A stretch of DNA of 64,000 nt from an uncultured Clostridia bacterium. GTDB lineage: Bacteria > Bacillota > Clostridia > TANB77 > CAG-508. Positions 30,503 to 40,941 of the stretch are shown piece after piece; the stretch's first letter is position 1, and the number at the start of each line of letters is the position of its first letter. Below the pieces are notes generated by a model. The model saw only the letters and a list, made by a program, of their open reading frames with translations. It was not told where the DNA came from and did no database searches. A program made the position numbers and the translations under genes. The stretch is from assembly GCA_948805675.1 (NCBI GenBank), contig CAQIBN010000009.1, forward strand, positions 15,566 through 79,565. Reading direction: 5' to 3'.

Positions 30503-31522
30503 TTATTTGCCTAATTCTGCAAAGTATTTAATTGTTCTTACCATTTGGCTTGTATATGAATTTTCATTATCATACCATGAAACAACTTGAACTTGGTATA
30601 AATCTTCTGATATTTTTGTTACCATTGTTTGTGTTGCATCAAATAAAGAACCATATCTAATTCCTATTATATCTGAAGAAACTAATAATTCTTCTGTATA
30701 ACCAAAAGATTGGTTAGAAGCTTTTTTCATAGCTTCATTAATTTTTTCTACTGTTATATCTGTTCCTTTAACTACTGCTGTTAATATAGTAGTTGAACCT
30801 GTTGGAACTGGTACTCTTTGAGCTGAACCTATTAATTTTCCATTTAATTCTGGAATAACTAATCCAATTGCCTTTGCTGCACCTGTTGAATTTGGAACAA
30901 TATTTACACTTGCTGCTCTTGCTCTTCTTAAGTCTGCTTTTCTATGTGGACCATCTAATAACATTTGGTCACCAGTATATGCATGTATTGTTGACATTAT
31001 TCCTGATTGAATAGGTGCATATTTATTTAATGCATTTGCCATTGGTGCTAAACAGTTTGTTGTACAAGAAGCTGCTGAAATGATTGTATCATCTTTTGTT
31101 AAGATATTTTCATTTACACCAAAAACTACAGTTGGTAATTCATTTCCAGCTGGCGCTGAAATAACAACCTTCTTAGCTCCTGCTATAATATGAGCATTTG
31201 CTCTTTCTTTATTTGTATAGAATCCTGTACATTCTAAAACTACATCTACTCCTATTTCTCCCCATGGTAATTCTTCTGCATCTTTTATAGCATATATTTT
31301 AATTTGTTTTCCATCTACTGTTATAGAATCTTCTCCTGCAACTACTGTATCTGCTTTTTCATATCTTCCTTGTGCAGAATCATATTTTAATAAATGAGCT
31401 AACATTTTAGGACTTGTTAAATCATTAATTGCAACGATTTCATACCCTTCTGCTCCAAACATTTGTCTAAAAGCTAGACGTCCTATACGTCCAAATCCAT
31501 TAATAGCTACTTTTACTGACAT
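30503..31522 (-). CDS. gap: Glyceraldehyde-3-phosphate dehydrogenase
   Basis: Gap oxidises glyceraldehyde 3-phosphate with NAD and phosphate. The 339-residue protein has the NAD-binding [13 protein letters not shown], the catalytic cysteine in [12 protein letters not shown], the anion-site [12 protein letters not shown], and [15 protein letters not shown] near the end. It heads the run gap-pgk-tpiA-gpmI. An AGGAG-like ribosome binding site precedes the start. Intact. Confidence 0.98.
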   Translation of the reverse strand: MSVKVAINGFGRIGRLAFRQMFGAEGYEIVAINDLTSPKMLAHLLKYDSAQGRYEKADTVVAGEDSITVDGKQIKIYAIKDAEELPWGEIGVDVVLECTGFYTNKERANAHIIAGAKKVVISAPAGNELPTVVFGVNENILTKDDTIISAASCTTNCLAPMANALNKYAPIQSGIMSTIHAYTGDQMLLDGPHRKADLRRARAASVNIVPNSTGAAKAIGLVIPELNGKLIGSAQRVPVPTGSTTILTAVVKGTDITVEKINEAMKKASNQSFGYTEELLVSSDIIGIRYGSLFDATQTMVTKISEDLYQVQVVSWYDNENSYTSQMVRTIKYFAELGK

Positions 31523-31696
31523 AAAAAAACTCCTCCATTCTGATGCATAAAAAGCATCTTTTTCTAATTATAAATAATCATTGCTATTGTATATCAAAAA
31601 AGAATACTTTTCAAGTACTCTTTCAATTTTTGTAGCATTTTTTTCCAAATATAGAATGTTTGAGAAAATGCTAAGAAAATCGGCTACAAAAAGTTT

Positions 31697-31727
31697 CCAA
31701 AAAGGACAGAATATTTTGACAATTTTT
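31697..31727. repeat. TTGTCAAAA-GGAC family repeat, degenerate copy 1
   Basis: This reads CCAAAAAGGACAGAATATTT then TGACAATTTTT, matching the copies at 35520 and 41626. It is intergenic between gap and spoVT. Confidence 0.6.
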
Positions 31728-31779
31728 AGTAACCTATCCTCTTAGCATTTTGTCAAATTTAACACTTGGCACATAGCAG

Positions 31780-32334
31780 TTATATTTCCATTTGTGTTCC
31801 TAAGAAACTTGCAGCTGATTGTACAACTTTTTGCTCTACTTCTGACATTTTTGTATTTGAGTCTTTAGACAATAAAATTACAGTTCCTATTACATCACCA
31901 TCAGCAATTATTGGATATACAACTTGTGCATTATTTTTTCTCTCTTTATTATCATTTTTTGTTATTGGTATAGATGTATCATTATTTTCTTTACTATTAT
32001 AGTTCTCTTTTTCATCCATAATTTTTTCTAATTCTTCACTAATTCCTTGCTCTAAGTATTCTTTTTTAGAACCTCCAGAAACTGCAATAACAGTATCTTT
32101 ATCTGTTATACATGCAATATGACCTGTTGTTTTTGCAAGTGTTTCAGCATATTCTGTTGCAAACTCAGATAGTTCTCCAATAGGTGAATATTTTTTTAAT
32201 ATAACTTCACCTTCTTTATCTGTAAATATTTCTAATGGGTCACCCTCTTTTATTCTTAATGTTTTTCTAATTTCTTTTGGAATAACAACTCTTCCTAAAT
32301 CATCTATTCTTCTTACTACTCCTGTTGCTTTCAT
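31780..32334 (-). CDS. spoVT: Stage V sporulation protein T (AbrB-type regulator)
   Basis: SpoVT is a forespore DNA-binding regulator that adjusts sigma-G-dependent genes. The AbrB-type swapped-hairpin domain is clear at the start (ATGVVRRIDDLGRVVIPKEI), followed by a GAF-like domain (about 55-180). I place the start at the ATG at 32334, preceded by AAGGAGGG, giving 184 residues. The longer frame from 32397 adds 21 unlikely residues. It is one of three spore genes here showing that the organism belongs to a sporulating lineage. Confidence 0.92.
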   Translation of the reverse strand: MKATGVVRRIDDLGRVVIPKEIRKTLRIKEGDPLEIFTDKEGEVILKKYSPIGELSEFATEYAETLAKTTGHIACITDKDTVIAVSGGSKKEYLEQGISEELEKIMDEKENYNSKENNDTSIPITKNDNKERKNNAQVVYPIIADGDVIGTVILLSKDSNTKMSEVEQKVVQSAASFLGTQMEI

Positions 32335-32473
32335 TTTTTCCCTCCTTGTTTTTTGTTTTATAATTTTATTATTACAAATCAGGAAAAAATTATGCAAAAT
32401 TTTTGATTTTAAAAATTGATTTATTCAAATAATTAAAAGGAATAATTTGTATATTACATTCTTTTATTTTTTT

Positions 32474-33124
32474 TTAATCTTTTGCAATTGTAACAATTCC
32501 CACTTCTTTACATCCTGCTTCTTTTAGTATTTTTGCACATTCATTAACAGTACTTCCTGTTGTAAATATATCATCTAATAATACTACTTTTTTATTTACA
32601 ATCCTTTCTGCATTTTTAATTTTATATACACCTTTTATATTATATTCTCTCTGTTTTTTATTTAAAGAACTTTGTGCTACTATATTCTTTGTTTTTATAA
32701 GAACTCTATTGTGTAATTTTATATTTTTTATTTTATATACTAAATCTTTAGCAATTAACTCACTTTGATTATAACCTCTTTTCTTCATTCTATCTTTATG
32801 TATAGGCACAGGAATTAACACATCATATTTTTTTATAAACTCTATATTTTCTTTACAGTTTAGAATCATCTCTGAAAAGCTTCTATGTAAATAAGACTTT
32901 TCTTTAAATTTATAATCTAACATTCTTTGTCTAATTATTCCTTCATATTTAAAAATATATAAATGGTCTTTAAAATTTTTATTATTATATGTATCAATGT
33001 TATTTAATGATTTAAATTTGATTATTTCCATACATTGTTCACATATATATTTTTCACTTGTTTTTAAACATATTCCACACACTGGTGGAAAAATAAAATT
33101 AAGGACACAATCAAAAAAGTTCAT
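32474..33124 (-). CDS. comFC: ComF family protein (phosphoribosyltransferase-like)
   Basis: ComFC is needed for DNA uptake in competent bacteria. The 216-residue protein has an N-terminal zinc ribbon (CGICLKTSEKYICEQC) and a PRTase domain with the PRPP-binding loop VVLLDDIFTTGSTVNEC; IPVPIHKDRMKKRGYNQSE is also typical. It lies next to recD2 and, like dprA elsewhere in the window, belongs to the transformation toolkit. Intact. Confidence 0.9.
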   Translation of the reverse strand: MNFFDCVLNFIFPPVCGICLKTSEKYICEQCMEIIKFKSLNNIDTYNNKNFKDHLYIFKYEGIIRQRMLDYKFKEKSYLHRSFSEMILNCKENIEFIKKYDVLIPVPIHKDRMKKRGYNQSELIAKDLVYKIKNIKLHNRVLIKTKNIVAQSSLNKKQREYNIKGVYKIKNAERIVNKKVVLLDDIFTTGSTVNECAKILKEAGCKEVGIVTIAKD

Positions 33125-33190
33125 AATTCCTCCTTTTTATTTTTGTACCCCCTATTTAATTTATATATTTTATTAATTTAATATTAAATA

Positions 33191-35403
33191 TTAAATCTCT
33201 ATTAACTTTTCTTTTAATCCTGTATTTCTCTTCTTTATATCTACATTTTGAATCATATAACTTACAATATTAGGATTTCCTATTACAATAAGCATCTTTT
33301 TTGCTCTAGTCATTGCTGTATACAATAAATTTCTTGTAAGCAAAATTGGTGACGCCTGCATTATTGGTAATATAACAACATCAAATTCACTTCCGTTGTG
33401 CTTTATGAACTGTTATTGCATATGAATGTTCTATTTGTTCTAAGTCTTGATATGTATACCATGCTATTTTTTCATCATCAAACTGAATCTTTATCTTTTT
33501 TTCTAAATCGTCAATTGTTTTTATGGTACCAAGTTCTCCATTAAAAACTCCTACTCCAGTTTCATATTTTGGTAATTTTCTTTCCCAAAAAATATCATAA
33601 TTATTTTTAATTTGCATTACTCTATCACCAACTCTATAAATTGCACCCATATTTTGTTTCTCAATATCTTCTTCTCTTTTTGGATTTAAAGTTTGCTGTA
33701 ATATCTTATTTAATTCTTTAGTTCCAAGCATTCCTTTTTTTGTTGGAGTAATTACTTGTATATTTTTAAAAAAGTCATAATCACTATATTTTTTTAATCT
33801 TCCATTACATAACGAAAGAATCTGATATAATATTTTATCCTGATTTTGTTCATTAATATAGAAGAAATCATCATTTAATTTTTCTTCTGACTCTTCTTGT
33901 TTTATAAAATATTCTCCACTATTAACTCTATGACTATTAATAATTATTTTGCTTTGAGCAGCCTGCCTAAATATTTTATTTAAAGTTATTGTTGTTATTC
34001 TATTTGAATTAATTATATCTTCTAATATACTACCAGGTCCTACTGATGGTAACTGGTCTACATCTCCTACAAGTACAAGTTTTGTTCCTTGATATATAGC
34101 CTTTAATAAATAATTCATTAAAAATAAATCTACCATAGACATCTCATCAATAATTATTATATCAGCATCTATTGGTGCAATATCACTATCTATATTACTT
34201 ATACCTTCATCTTCTATTTTTCCTATTTCTAATAAACGATGTAATGTTTTAGCTTCTTCATTTGTTGTTTCTGTCATTCTTTTTGCAGCTCTACCAGTTG
34301 GAGCACATAATACAGTTTTCTTACCTTGTTTTTTATATAAATTTATTATTACTTTTATTATTGTTGTTTTACCTGTACCTGGCCCACCAGTGATAACACA
34401 TACATTATTGTCATTTACTGCTTCTACTGCCTCTTTTTGTTTAGTAGATAATTCTATATTAGTTTCTTTCTCAATATTCTCCAACTCTTTTGAAAATTCT
34501 TTTATTTTTTTTATATTTTTTGCATTATCTAAAACTATTAATTTTTCAGCTATATTTTCTTCTGCTTTATCATAATAATGTAAATAAATCCACTCTGCAT
34601 TTTTCATTTTACGCATAATTATTTCTTTATTGACCTTTAATTTTATAATTGTTTCTTCTATTTCCTCATTTGTTACAGATAATAAATCTCTTGTAAAATT
34701 ATACAAATTTTCTTTTTCTACACAACAATGCCCATTAGATGCTACTCTTAAAAGTGCATATTTAATTCCACTTGCAATTCTTTTATCATTGTTATATGGA
34801 ATCCCTATTTCCATAGCCATCTTATCAATTTGTTTGAAGTCTACATTATTTGCAATATCTATTAATATATATGGATTTGCCTCTATTTGTTCTATTGCAT
34901 TTACACCTAATCGTTTATATACATTTTTAGCATTTTGAACACCAATACCGAACTTCTCTAAAAATCCTACAATTTGCCATAAATCCCAATTCTCATTAAA
35001 TTCCTCTGCCATTTCTATAGCCTTTGATTCTGTTATTCCTTTAATCCCGAGAGAGCTTTATTGGCTCAAACTTAAAAATATGAATTGTTTGTTCTCCAAA
35101 TTTATCAACTATCTTCTTAGCTGTTGCAGGACCAATCCCTTTTACAGCACCATTTCCAAGATATTTCTCTAAACTTGCTAGACTTTGTGGCATCATCTTT
35201 TCAAAAGTTTTTACTTTAAATTGTCTTCCATAATCTTGATGAGTTACAAATTTTCCAATTAATTTTAAAGTATCTCCAATGTTTATAAATGGTAAATATC
35301 CAACAATAGTAAATTCTTCCTCATCTGTTTGTAATGTAGCTACTGTATAACTATTAACTTCGTTTTGATATATTATTTCTGTTAAATCTCCTTTAAGTTC
35401 CAA
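33191..35403 (-). CDS. recD2: RecD2-type DNA helicase, needing two +1 frameshifts
   Basis: RecD2 is a superfamily 1 5'-3' DNA helicase of Gram-positives. Three frames join at two CGG codons (119 and 670) into 736 residues. Frame one holds the N-terminal OB-like part (ELKGDLTEIIYQNEVNSYTV) to PIKLS. Frame two begins GIKGITESKAIEMAEEF and holds Walker A (ITGGPGTGKTT), DEMSMVDLF, VGDVDQLPSVGPG and HSYAITVHKAQ. Frame three, 67 codons, begins GSEFDVVILP and contains LLYTAMTRAKK (motif VI). Each zero frame stops two codons after CGG. The C-terminal piece is short and easily missed. Confidence 0.93.
33393..33395 (-). other. +1 frameshift site at CGG in recD2 (second, codon 670)
   Basis: Zero frame reads AAA GCA CAA CGG AAG TGA; skipping C gives GCA CAA GGA AGT GAA TTT GAT (A-Q-G-S-E-F-D), the helicase motif with the invariant Q-G pair. 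The preceding codon is CAA and the restored codon is GGA. Confidence 0.94.
35047..35049 (-). other. +1 frameshift site at CGG in recD2 (first, codon 119)
   Basis: Zero frame reads AAG CTC TCT CGG GAT TAA; skipping C gives CTC TCT GGG ATT AAA GGA ATA (L-S-G-I-K-G-I), continuing the helix-hairpin-helix part of RecD2. The preceding codon is TCT and the restored codon is GGG. Confidence 0.9.
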
Positions 35404-35519
35404 TTTAATCCTCTCTTTGCTTTAATCTTTAGCACATTATATATGATTATTTTTAAAATGTCTATTATTCTTAGTAACATAAATATAATTTTATAATATA
35501 ATATCTTATAGAATAAAAA

Positions 35520-35551
35520 TTGCCAAAAAGGACTGGGCATTTTGACAATTT
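35520..35551. repeat. TTGTCAAAA-GGAC family repeat, copy 2
   Basis: TTGCCAAAAAGGACTGGGCA then TTTTGACAATTTTT. It lies just upstream of the plus-strand gene at 35585 and may contribute to its 5' region. Confidence 0.6.
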
Positions 35552-35584
35552 TTGAAACGTTATTTTACATATAGGGAGGTTTAT

Positions 35585-35938
35585 ATGGCTGATTTTATTC
35601 TTTATGGTATATTATGGACACTTGCCTTGTATGGACTTTTTGATATAATTAAAACAATTTTTTATTTATGTACATATACAAATCTAAAATCTGATGGAAT
35701 TTACTTAATTGTGGCTGTTAAAAATCAAGAAAACAAAATTGAATTTTTTATGCGTTCTTTACTATTTCGCTTTTTGTATGGAAATGAAGACTATTTAAAA
35801 AACATTATTGTAACAGATTTAGATTCATCTGATGGAACTAAAAAAATATTAAGTCATTTAGAAAATGATTATGATTGTATAAAAGTGGTTAATTGGAAAG
35901 AATGTAAAGATATTATTGATAATGTTAATGTAAAATAG
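35585..35938 (+). CDS. Small membrane-anchored hypothetical protein
   Basis: The start ATG at 35585 follows GGGAGG at good spacing, giving 117 residues. A membrane helix (about 4-30) is followed by a soluble part with IYLIVAVKNQENKIEFFMRS and NIIVTDLDSSDGTKKIL, which resembles the start of a GT-A glycosyltransferase fold with its D-x-D-like acids, but the protein is too short for a whole enzyme. Function is unknown. It stands alone on the plus strand with its own terminator. Confidence 0.65.
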   Translation: MADFILYGILWTLALYGLFDIIKTIFYLCTYTNLKSDGIYLIVAVKNQENKIEFFMRSLLFRFLYGNEDYLKNIIVTDLDSSDGTKKILSHLENDYDCIKVVNWKECKDIIDNVNVK

Positions 35939-36020
35939 TAATACTGAGGATTTGGAAGAATAATTATAAAACTACAATCCTTTAATAAAATTATGTAATT
36001 TATATATCATTTATACAAAG

Positions 36021-36069
36021 AAATACAAGATTGTAAGAATAAATAATTTCAATCTTGTATTTCAATTTT
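36021..36069 (+). terminator. Terminator-like hairpin after the plus-strand gene
   Basis: AAATACAAGATTG pairs with CAATCTTGTATTT and is followed by CAATTTTT. It lies about 80 bases after the stop at 35938. Confidence 0.65.
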
Positions 36070-36239
36070 TAGATATTTAATCTTCTTATATCTTTATTCA
36101 AGCCCTATTTAATAACACTCTTTTTCATACTTCAATATTTTATCATTTTCAATAGTATGAGAGTCTTTTATTTTATATTTTTATTAACTAAATATTTTAA
36201 TATATCTAATTATGTAATTACTATTTTTAATATAAGCTC

Positions 36240-36278
36240 AAAAAAAGACATAATCAATAATTTGCTTATGTCTTTTTT
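36240..36278 (-). terminator. Terminator of the ribosomal supercluster (after rplQ)
   Basis: AAAAAAGACATAA and TTATGTCTTTTTT form a strong stem with a T run on the minus strand, eight bases after the rplQ stop. It closes the S10-spc-alpha transcript. Confidence 0.88.
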
Positions 36279-36285
36279 ATCTATA

Positions 36286-36810
36286 TTAAACTAATTGTAA
36301 TATAACAACTTCTGCAGCGTCTCCTCTTCTTGGTCCAGCTTTTATGATACGTGTGTATCCTCCAACTCTTCCTTCATATTTAGGAGCTATTTCATTAAAT
36401 AGTTTTGATGTTAAGTCTATTTTATTTCCTTCAGAATCTGTTACTTTATTTATCATTGTCATCATTTTTCTTCTTGCATTTAATCTTGAAGGCATATCTT
36501 TTTGTCTTTTTTCTGTAGTTTCTTCTTTAACTACTTTTAAATATTCTTTACCATTTTTGCTTTTTACAAGTTCTGTAACTTTATTACCTTTGCTATCTAA
36601 TTTTGCTTTATATATTTTAGCATCTACCATTTCAAAATTATCTTTTTCTTTTACTGCTAATGCAATTATACTATCAGCCATTGCTTTTACTTCTTTAGCT
36701 CTAGCTTCTGTAGTTTCAATTTTTTCATGTAGAATAAGATCTGTTAATTGACCCTTAAGCATTGCTAATCTTATATCTGTTGTTCTTCCTAATTTTCTAT
36801 TAGTTGCCAC
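36286..36810 (-). CDS. rplQ: 50S ribosomal protein L17, long form
   Basis: L17 lies near the peptide exit tunnel. The N-terminus [22 protein letters not shown] and the C-terminus [21 protein letters not shown] are canonical. At 174 residues it is about 50 longer than the usual 113-130. The extra part lies between about residues 55 and 100 ([18 protein letters not shown] ... [11 protein letters not shown]) and is hydrophilic. It is the last gene of the alpha operon. Confidence 0.96.
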   Translation of the reverse strand: MATNRKLGRTTDIRLAMLKGQLTDLILHEKIETTEARAKEVKAMADSIIALAVKEKDNFEMVDAKIYKAKLDSKGNKVTELVKSKNGKEYLKVVKEETTEKRQKDMPSRLNARRKMMTMINKVTDSEGNKIDLTSKLFNEIAPKYEGRVGGYTRIIKAGPRRGDAAEVVILQLV

Positions 36811-36867
36811 TTTGTTTTCCCTCCTTAATATTTAAGTTTAAAAATATTATTTAGCTAATCAATTTTA

Positions 36868-37816
36868 TTAATCTTCTTCTTTAGAAAAATCTAATCCTAA
36901 TGAACGTAATTTATTTGTTACTTCATCTAAAGATTTCTTTCCTAAATTTCTAACTTTCATCATATCAGCTTCAGATTTATTAGTTAAATCTTCAACTGTA
37001 GATATTCCAGCTCTTTTTAGACAATTGAATGATCTAACAGATAATTCTAAATCTTCAATTGACATTTCTAATACTTTTTCTTTCTTAGATTCTTCTTTTT
37101 CTATCATAATTTGAGTATTTTTTGTTGCTTCTGATAAATCGATAAATAACTCTAAATGTCCTGTCATAACTTTAGCTGCTAAGCTTAAAGCTTCATATGG
37201 TTTTAAACTTCCATCAGTCCAAACTTCTATTGTTAATTTATCATAATCTACCATTTGCCCAACTCTTGTATTTTCTACTGAATAATTAACTTTTTTTACT
37301 GGTGTATAGATAGAATCTATTGGAAGCACTCCTAAAGATTGTTCAGGTTTCTTATTCTTTTCAGCTGTATTATATCCTCTACCCATATCAGCTGTCATTT
37401 CCATAGATAGTAAACCACCTCCGAGAAACTGTAGCAATATGTAAATCTGGATTTAATACTTCAACAGTACCATCTGTAATAATATCACCTGCAGTAACTT
37501 CTCCTTCACCTTTAAAATTTATTCTTAGAACTTTTTCTTCATTCTTATCTAATTTTAATCTAACATTTTTTAAATTAATGATTATCTCTGGTACATCTTC
37601 TACAACATTTTGAATAGTTGAAAATTCATGTACTACGCCATCAATTTTTACACTAGTTATAGCACTTCCAGGTAATGAAGAAAGTAATATTCTCCTTAGT
37701 GAATTTCCAATTGTTACGCCATATCCACGTTCTAATGGCTCGCAAACAAATTTTGCATAATTGCTACCTTCGTCTACTTCTAAGCATTTAATATTTGGCT
37801 TTTCAAATTCTATCAT
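36868..37816 (-). CDS. rpoA: RNA polymerase alpha subunit, via +1 frameshift
   Basis: Alpha nucleates RNA polymerase assembly and touches promoters and activators. The first frame (131 codons before CGG) has [19 protein letters not shown], the dimer interface, and ends DLHIATVS. The second gives [17 protein letters not shown], the rest of the N-terminal domain and the C-terminal domain ([31 protein letters not shown]). Joined by skipping the C at 37423 it is 315 residues (314 in B. subtilis). The zero-frame product ends eleven codons on and could not assemble polymerase, so efficient shifting is required for life. Confidence 0.96.
37421..37423 (-). other. +1 frameshift site at CGG in rpoA (codon 132)
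   Basis: Zero frame reads ACA GTT TCT CGG AGG TGG TTT; skipping C gives GTT TCT GGA GGT GGT TTA CTA (V-S-G-G-G-L-L). The preceding codon is TCT and the restored codon is GGA. Confidence 0.92.
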
Positions 37817-37874
37817 TATTAACCTCCTAATAACATAAACATGGGATTATATTCCCTATTTTTATTAATAACTA

Positions 37875-38501
37875 TTATTTAGAGTAAAGCTCTACTATTA
37901 AATGTTCTTCAACTGGTAAATCTACATCTTCCCTAGATGCTAGAGTTACAACTTTTCCACTTAATTTTTCAGTATCTTTCTCTAACCAAGCTGGAACTGG
38001 TCTTGATGCATTTTCTTCTACACTTAATTTTATTGTTCCATTATCTTTTCTAATTTCTCTAACAGCTATTACATCTCCTGCTTTTACTAAATAAGATGGT
38101 ATGTCTAGCTTTTGTCCATTAACTTCAAAAGCACCATGTGTTACTTGCATTCTAGCTTGTGCTCTTGAACTTGCTAAACCTAATCTATATACTACATTAT
38201 CTAATCTGCTTTCTAGTATTTGAAGTAATACTTCACCAGTTTTTCCTTTACTTTTTGAAGCCATGTCAAAGTATTTTCTAAATTGTTTTTCACTTACTCC
38301 ATAAAAAGCTTTTGTTTTTTGTTTTTCTCTTAATTGAGTTCCATATTCTGAAAGTTTTTTCTTCTTTTGCCCATTTTGTCCTGGAGCATAATTTCTTCTT
38401 GAAATACTACATTTATCTGAATAACATCTTGTACCTTTTAAGAATAATTTTTGACCTTCTCTACGGCAAATGCGACATTGTTCATCTTTATATCTTGCCA
38501 T
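37875..38501 (-). CDS. rpsD: 30S ribosomal protein S4
   Basis: S4 starts 30S assembly by binding 16S rRNA. The 208-residue protein has the N-terminal zinc-type cysteines ([18 protein letters not shown]) and the S4 domain ([20 protein letters not shown]). It sits between rpsK and rpoA, the standard alpha operon order. Arginines are encoded without CGG. Confidence 0.98.
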   Translation of the reverse strand: MARYKDEQCRICRREGQKLFLKGTRCYSDKCSISRRNYAPGQNGQKKKKLSEYGTQLREKQKTKAFYGVSEKQFRKYFDMASKSKGKTGEVLLQILESRLDNVVYRLGLASSRAQARMQVTHGAFEVNGQKLDIPSYLVKAGDVIAVREIRKDNGTIKLSVEENASRPVPAWLEKDTEKLSGKVVTLASREDVDLPVEEHLIVELYSK

Positions 38502-38532
38502 TTTTCTATTTCACCTTCCTTAATATTTTTTA

Positions 38533-38931
38533 TTATACACGACGTCTTTTTGGTGGTCTACAACCATTGTGTGGTATTGGTGTTACATCTTTAATACTGC
38601 TTATTTCTAACCCTGCAGCTTGTAATGATCTTATTGCTGCTTCACGTCCTGAACCTGGTCCTTTTACAAATACTTCTACAGATTTTAAACCATGTTCCAT
38701 AGCTACTTTTGCAGCTGTTTCTGCTGCTTCTCCTGCAGCAAATGGAGTACTTTTTCTTGAACCTTTAAATCCAAGTTCTCCTGCACTTGCCCAAGATATA
38801 CTATTACCTTGAACATCTGTAATTGTAACTATTGTATTATTAAAACTAGAATGAATATGAGCCATACCTTTTTCGATATTTTTTCTATCTCTTCTTCTAG
38901 TTGTTGTTCTTTTTGTTACATTCTTAGCCAT
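38533..38931 (-). CDS. rpsK: 30S ribosomal protein S11
   Basis: S11 forms part of the platform near the mRNA exit. The 132-residue protein has [43 protein letters not shown] and the C-terminus [15 protein letters not shown]. The last two arginine codons are CGT, showing that CGT is read normally. Confidence 0.98.
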   Translation of the reverse strand: MAKNVTKRTTTRRRDRKNIEKGMAHIHSSFNNTIVTITDVQGNSISWASAGELGFKGSRKSTPFAAGEAAETAAKVAMEHGLKSVEVFVKGPGSGREAAIRSLQAAGLEISSIKDVTPIPHNGCRPPKRRRV

Positions 38932-38946
38932 TTTAAGTTTTACCTC

Positions 38947-39312
38947 CTATTTTTTACTTTTACTTACTAATTTTCTAGGTCCTTTTCTTGTACGAGCATT
39001 TGTTTTTGTTCTTTGCCCTCTAACTGGTAGACCTCTTCTATGTCTTAATCCTCTATAGCATCCTATTTCTGTAAGTCTTTTTATATTTAATGCTACTTCT
39101 CTTCTTAAGTCACCTTCAACTTTAAGCCCTTCCATAGCTTTTCTAATTGCTTGTACTTGATCATCTGTTAAATCTTTTACTCTAATGTCTGGATTTACCC
39201 CAGCTTTTTCTAATACTTTTTTAGAACTTGGTAATCCAATACCATATATGTAAGTTAGTCCTATTTCCACTCTTTTTTCTCTAGGTAAATCTACTCCTGA
39301 TATACGAGCCAT
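38947..39312 (-). CDS. rpsM: 30S ribosomal protein S13
   Basis: S13 bridges the subunits and contacts tRNA. The 121-residue product begins [20 protein letters not shown] and ends in the basic [17 protein letters not shown] tail. It lies 15 bases upstream of rpsK. Confidence 0.98.
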   Translation of the reverse strand: MARISGVDLPREKRVEIGLTYIYGIGLPSSKKVLEKAGVNPDIRVKDLTDDQVQAIRKAMEGLKVEGDLRREVALNIKRLTEIGCYRGLRHRRGLPVRGQRTKTNARTRKGPRKLVSKSKK

Positions 39313-39570
39313 AATTTTTTAGCACCTCCAAAATGTTTTATAAAATTTAATTTTTATATAATTTTGTTTTAAATTTGTTAAAGGTGAAATGCACTTTAAA
39401 TTCACTATTTATGGATTGTAGAAAATAGCAAACAAAGTCTTTAACTTAAATTTAAAACTATATATAAATACAAATCTAATATATAAATCTATAATTATAT
39501 TTACATATAAAATATATAAATATACAGATTTACAGCCGCCAACTAAATTTGTATTAATATCAAAAAATAA

Positions 39571-39684
39571 TTACCCTTGTCTTTGTTTATGTTTTGGGTT
39601 TTCACAAATCACTCTAATTTTACCTTTTCTTTTGATAACTTTGCATTTTTCGCATATTTTTTTTACTGATGGTCTTACTTTCAT
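39571..39684 (-). CDS. rpmJ: 50S ribosomal protein L36
   Basis: A 37-residue product ([20 protein letters not shown]) has the zinc-binding CxxC pattern with a later Cys and His (ICENPKH). ATG at 39684, stop at 39571, in its usual place between infA and rpsM, though 258 bases separate it from rpsM. Confidence 0.97.
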   Translation of the reverse strand: MKVRPSVKKICEKCKVIKRKGKIRVICENPKHKQRQG

Positions 39685-39753
39685 TATTACTACACCTCCT
39701 GTAATTTTTACATACTATTTGCTATATCTTGTATTGACAATTATAAAAGTATG

Positions 39754-39835
39754 ATGTGTGAGGTCAGATGTATTTTAAGAAATCAGGCTAAATGAAATCG
39801 ATACATCTCACATCGCACCTCATACACAATATTTG
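39754..39835. repeat. Imperfect inverted repeat between rpmJ and infA
   Basis: GTGTGAGGT and GATGTAT on the left match ATACATC and ACCTCATACAC on the right with small mismatches. It lies inside the ribosomal cluster and may fold in the message. Confidence 0.4.
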
Positions 39836-39849
39836 CAATACTTAATAAT

Positions 39850-40068
39850 CTATTTTGCTCTCCAAGTTATTCTTCCTCTATTTAAATCATATGGAGATAG
39901 TTCTACTTTTACCTTATCTCCTGGAAGAATTTTTATATAGTTCATTCTAAGTTTTCCTGAAATATGAGCCAAAATTTCATGCCCATTTTCTAGTTTAACC
40001 TTAAAATTGGTATTTGGTAATGTTTCTACAACAGTACCTTCTACTTCTATAACATCCTCTTTTGACAT
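39850..40068 (-). CDS. infA: Translation initiation factor IF-1
   Basis: IF-1 blocks the 30S A site during initiation. The 72-residue OB-fold protein reads [24 protein letters not shown] sequence, with [17 protein letters not shown] and RGRITWRAK. It follows map in the usual order. Confidence 0.98.
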   Translation of the reverse strand: MSKEDVIEVEGTVVETLPNTNFKVKLENGHEILAHISGKLRMNYIKILPGDKVKVELSPYDLNRGRITWRAK

Positions 40069-40159
40069 CTTTTACCTCCATATAAAATATGTTAATTGTT
40101 TATACAATAACATAACTATTGTTAAAGCGAAACAATAGCTCTTATAGTATATAACAAAT

Positions 40160-40930
40160 TTAAGGCATTGTCAATATTTCTGGTTCGTTTTCTGTAATTA
40201 AAATTGTATTTTCATAGTGTGCAGATAAACTTCCATCTTCTGTTACAATTGTCCAACCATCATCTAATTCTAAAATATCTGGTTTTCCTTGTATTACCAT
40301 TGGTTCTACTGCAAGTGTCATACCAGGTTCTAATCTTATTCCTCTTCCTGCTTTTCCATAGTTTGGTATTCCTGGGTCTTCATGCATTTCTCTTCCAATT
40401 CCATGACCTTGAAATTCTCTTACAACAGAATAGCCATTTTTTTTAATAAATTCTCCAATTGCATGAGAAATATCGCCAACTCTATTACCTTTAGTAGCAT
40501 ACTTTATTCCTTCAAAAAAAGCTTGCTTAGTTATATCTACTAATTTATTTGCTTCTTTAGAACCTTTACCCACAATATATGTTCTTGCTGCATCACCATT
40601 AAATCCATTTTTGTATACAACTAAATCTATACTTACAATATCCCCATCTTTAATATATACTTTATTTGATGGTATTCCATGAATCACTTCATCATTTATA
40701 GAAATACATAGTGTAGATGGAAAAGCACTAATGCCTTTTACTCCACTAGGATACCCCTTTTGTGCTGGTATTCCACCAAGTTCCCTTATTGTTGCTTCAG
40801 CAACTTTATCTAAATATGAAGTTGTAATACCAGGTTTTATTATTTCTTCTATTCTTTTATGAACTAAAGCTGTAGCCTTACATGCTTCCTTCATATATTC
40901 AATTTCTTTTTTTGACTTAATTGTCACCAC
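40160..40930 (-). CDS. map: Methionine aminopeptidase, type I
   Basis: Map removes the initiator methionine. The 256-residue protein shows the metal ligands in VSIDLVVYKNGFNGDAART, GHGIGREMHEDPGIPN and LEPGMTLAVEPM, and a final glutamate. It lies 11 bases after adk, as in most Firmicutes spc operons. Intact. Confidence 0.97.
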   Translation of the reverse strand: MVTIKSKKEIEYMKEACKATALVHKRIEEIIKPGITTSYLDKVAEATIRELGGIPAQKGYPSGVKGISAFPSTLCISINDEVIHGIPSNKVYIKDGDIVSIDLVVYKNGFNGDAARTYIVGKGSKEANKLVDITKQAFFEGIKYATKGNRVGDISHAIGEFIKKNGYSVVREFQGHGIGREMHEDPGIPNYGKAGRGIRLEPGMTLAVEPMVIQGKPDILELDDGWTIVTEDGSLSAHYENTILITENEPEILTMP

Positions 40931-40941
40931 TTTTACTACCT

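Noticed and set aside
32334..32397. The longer N-terminus of spoVT starting at 32397.
   Set aside because: The AbrB domain begins at the ATG at 32334, which has AAGGAGGG just upstream within the putative extension.
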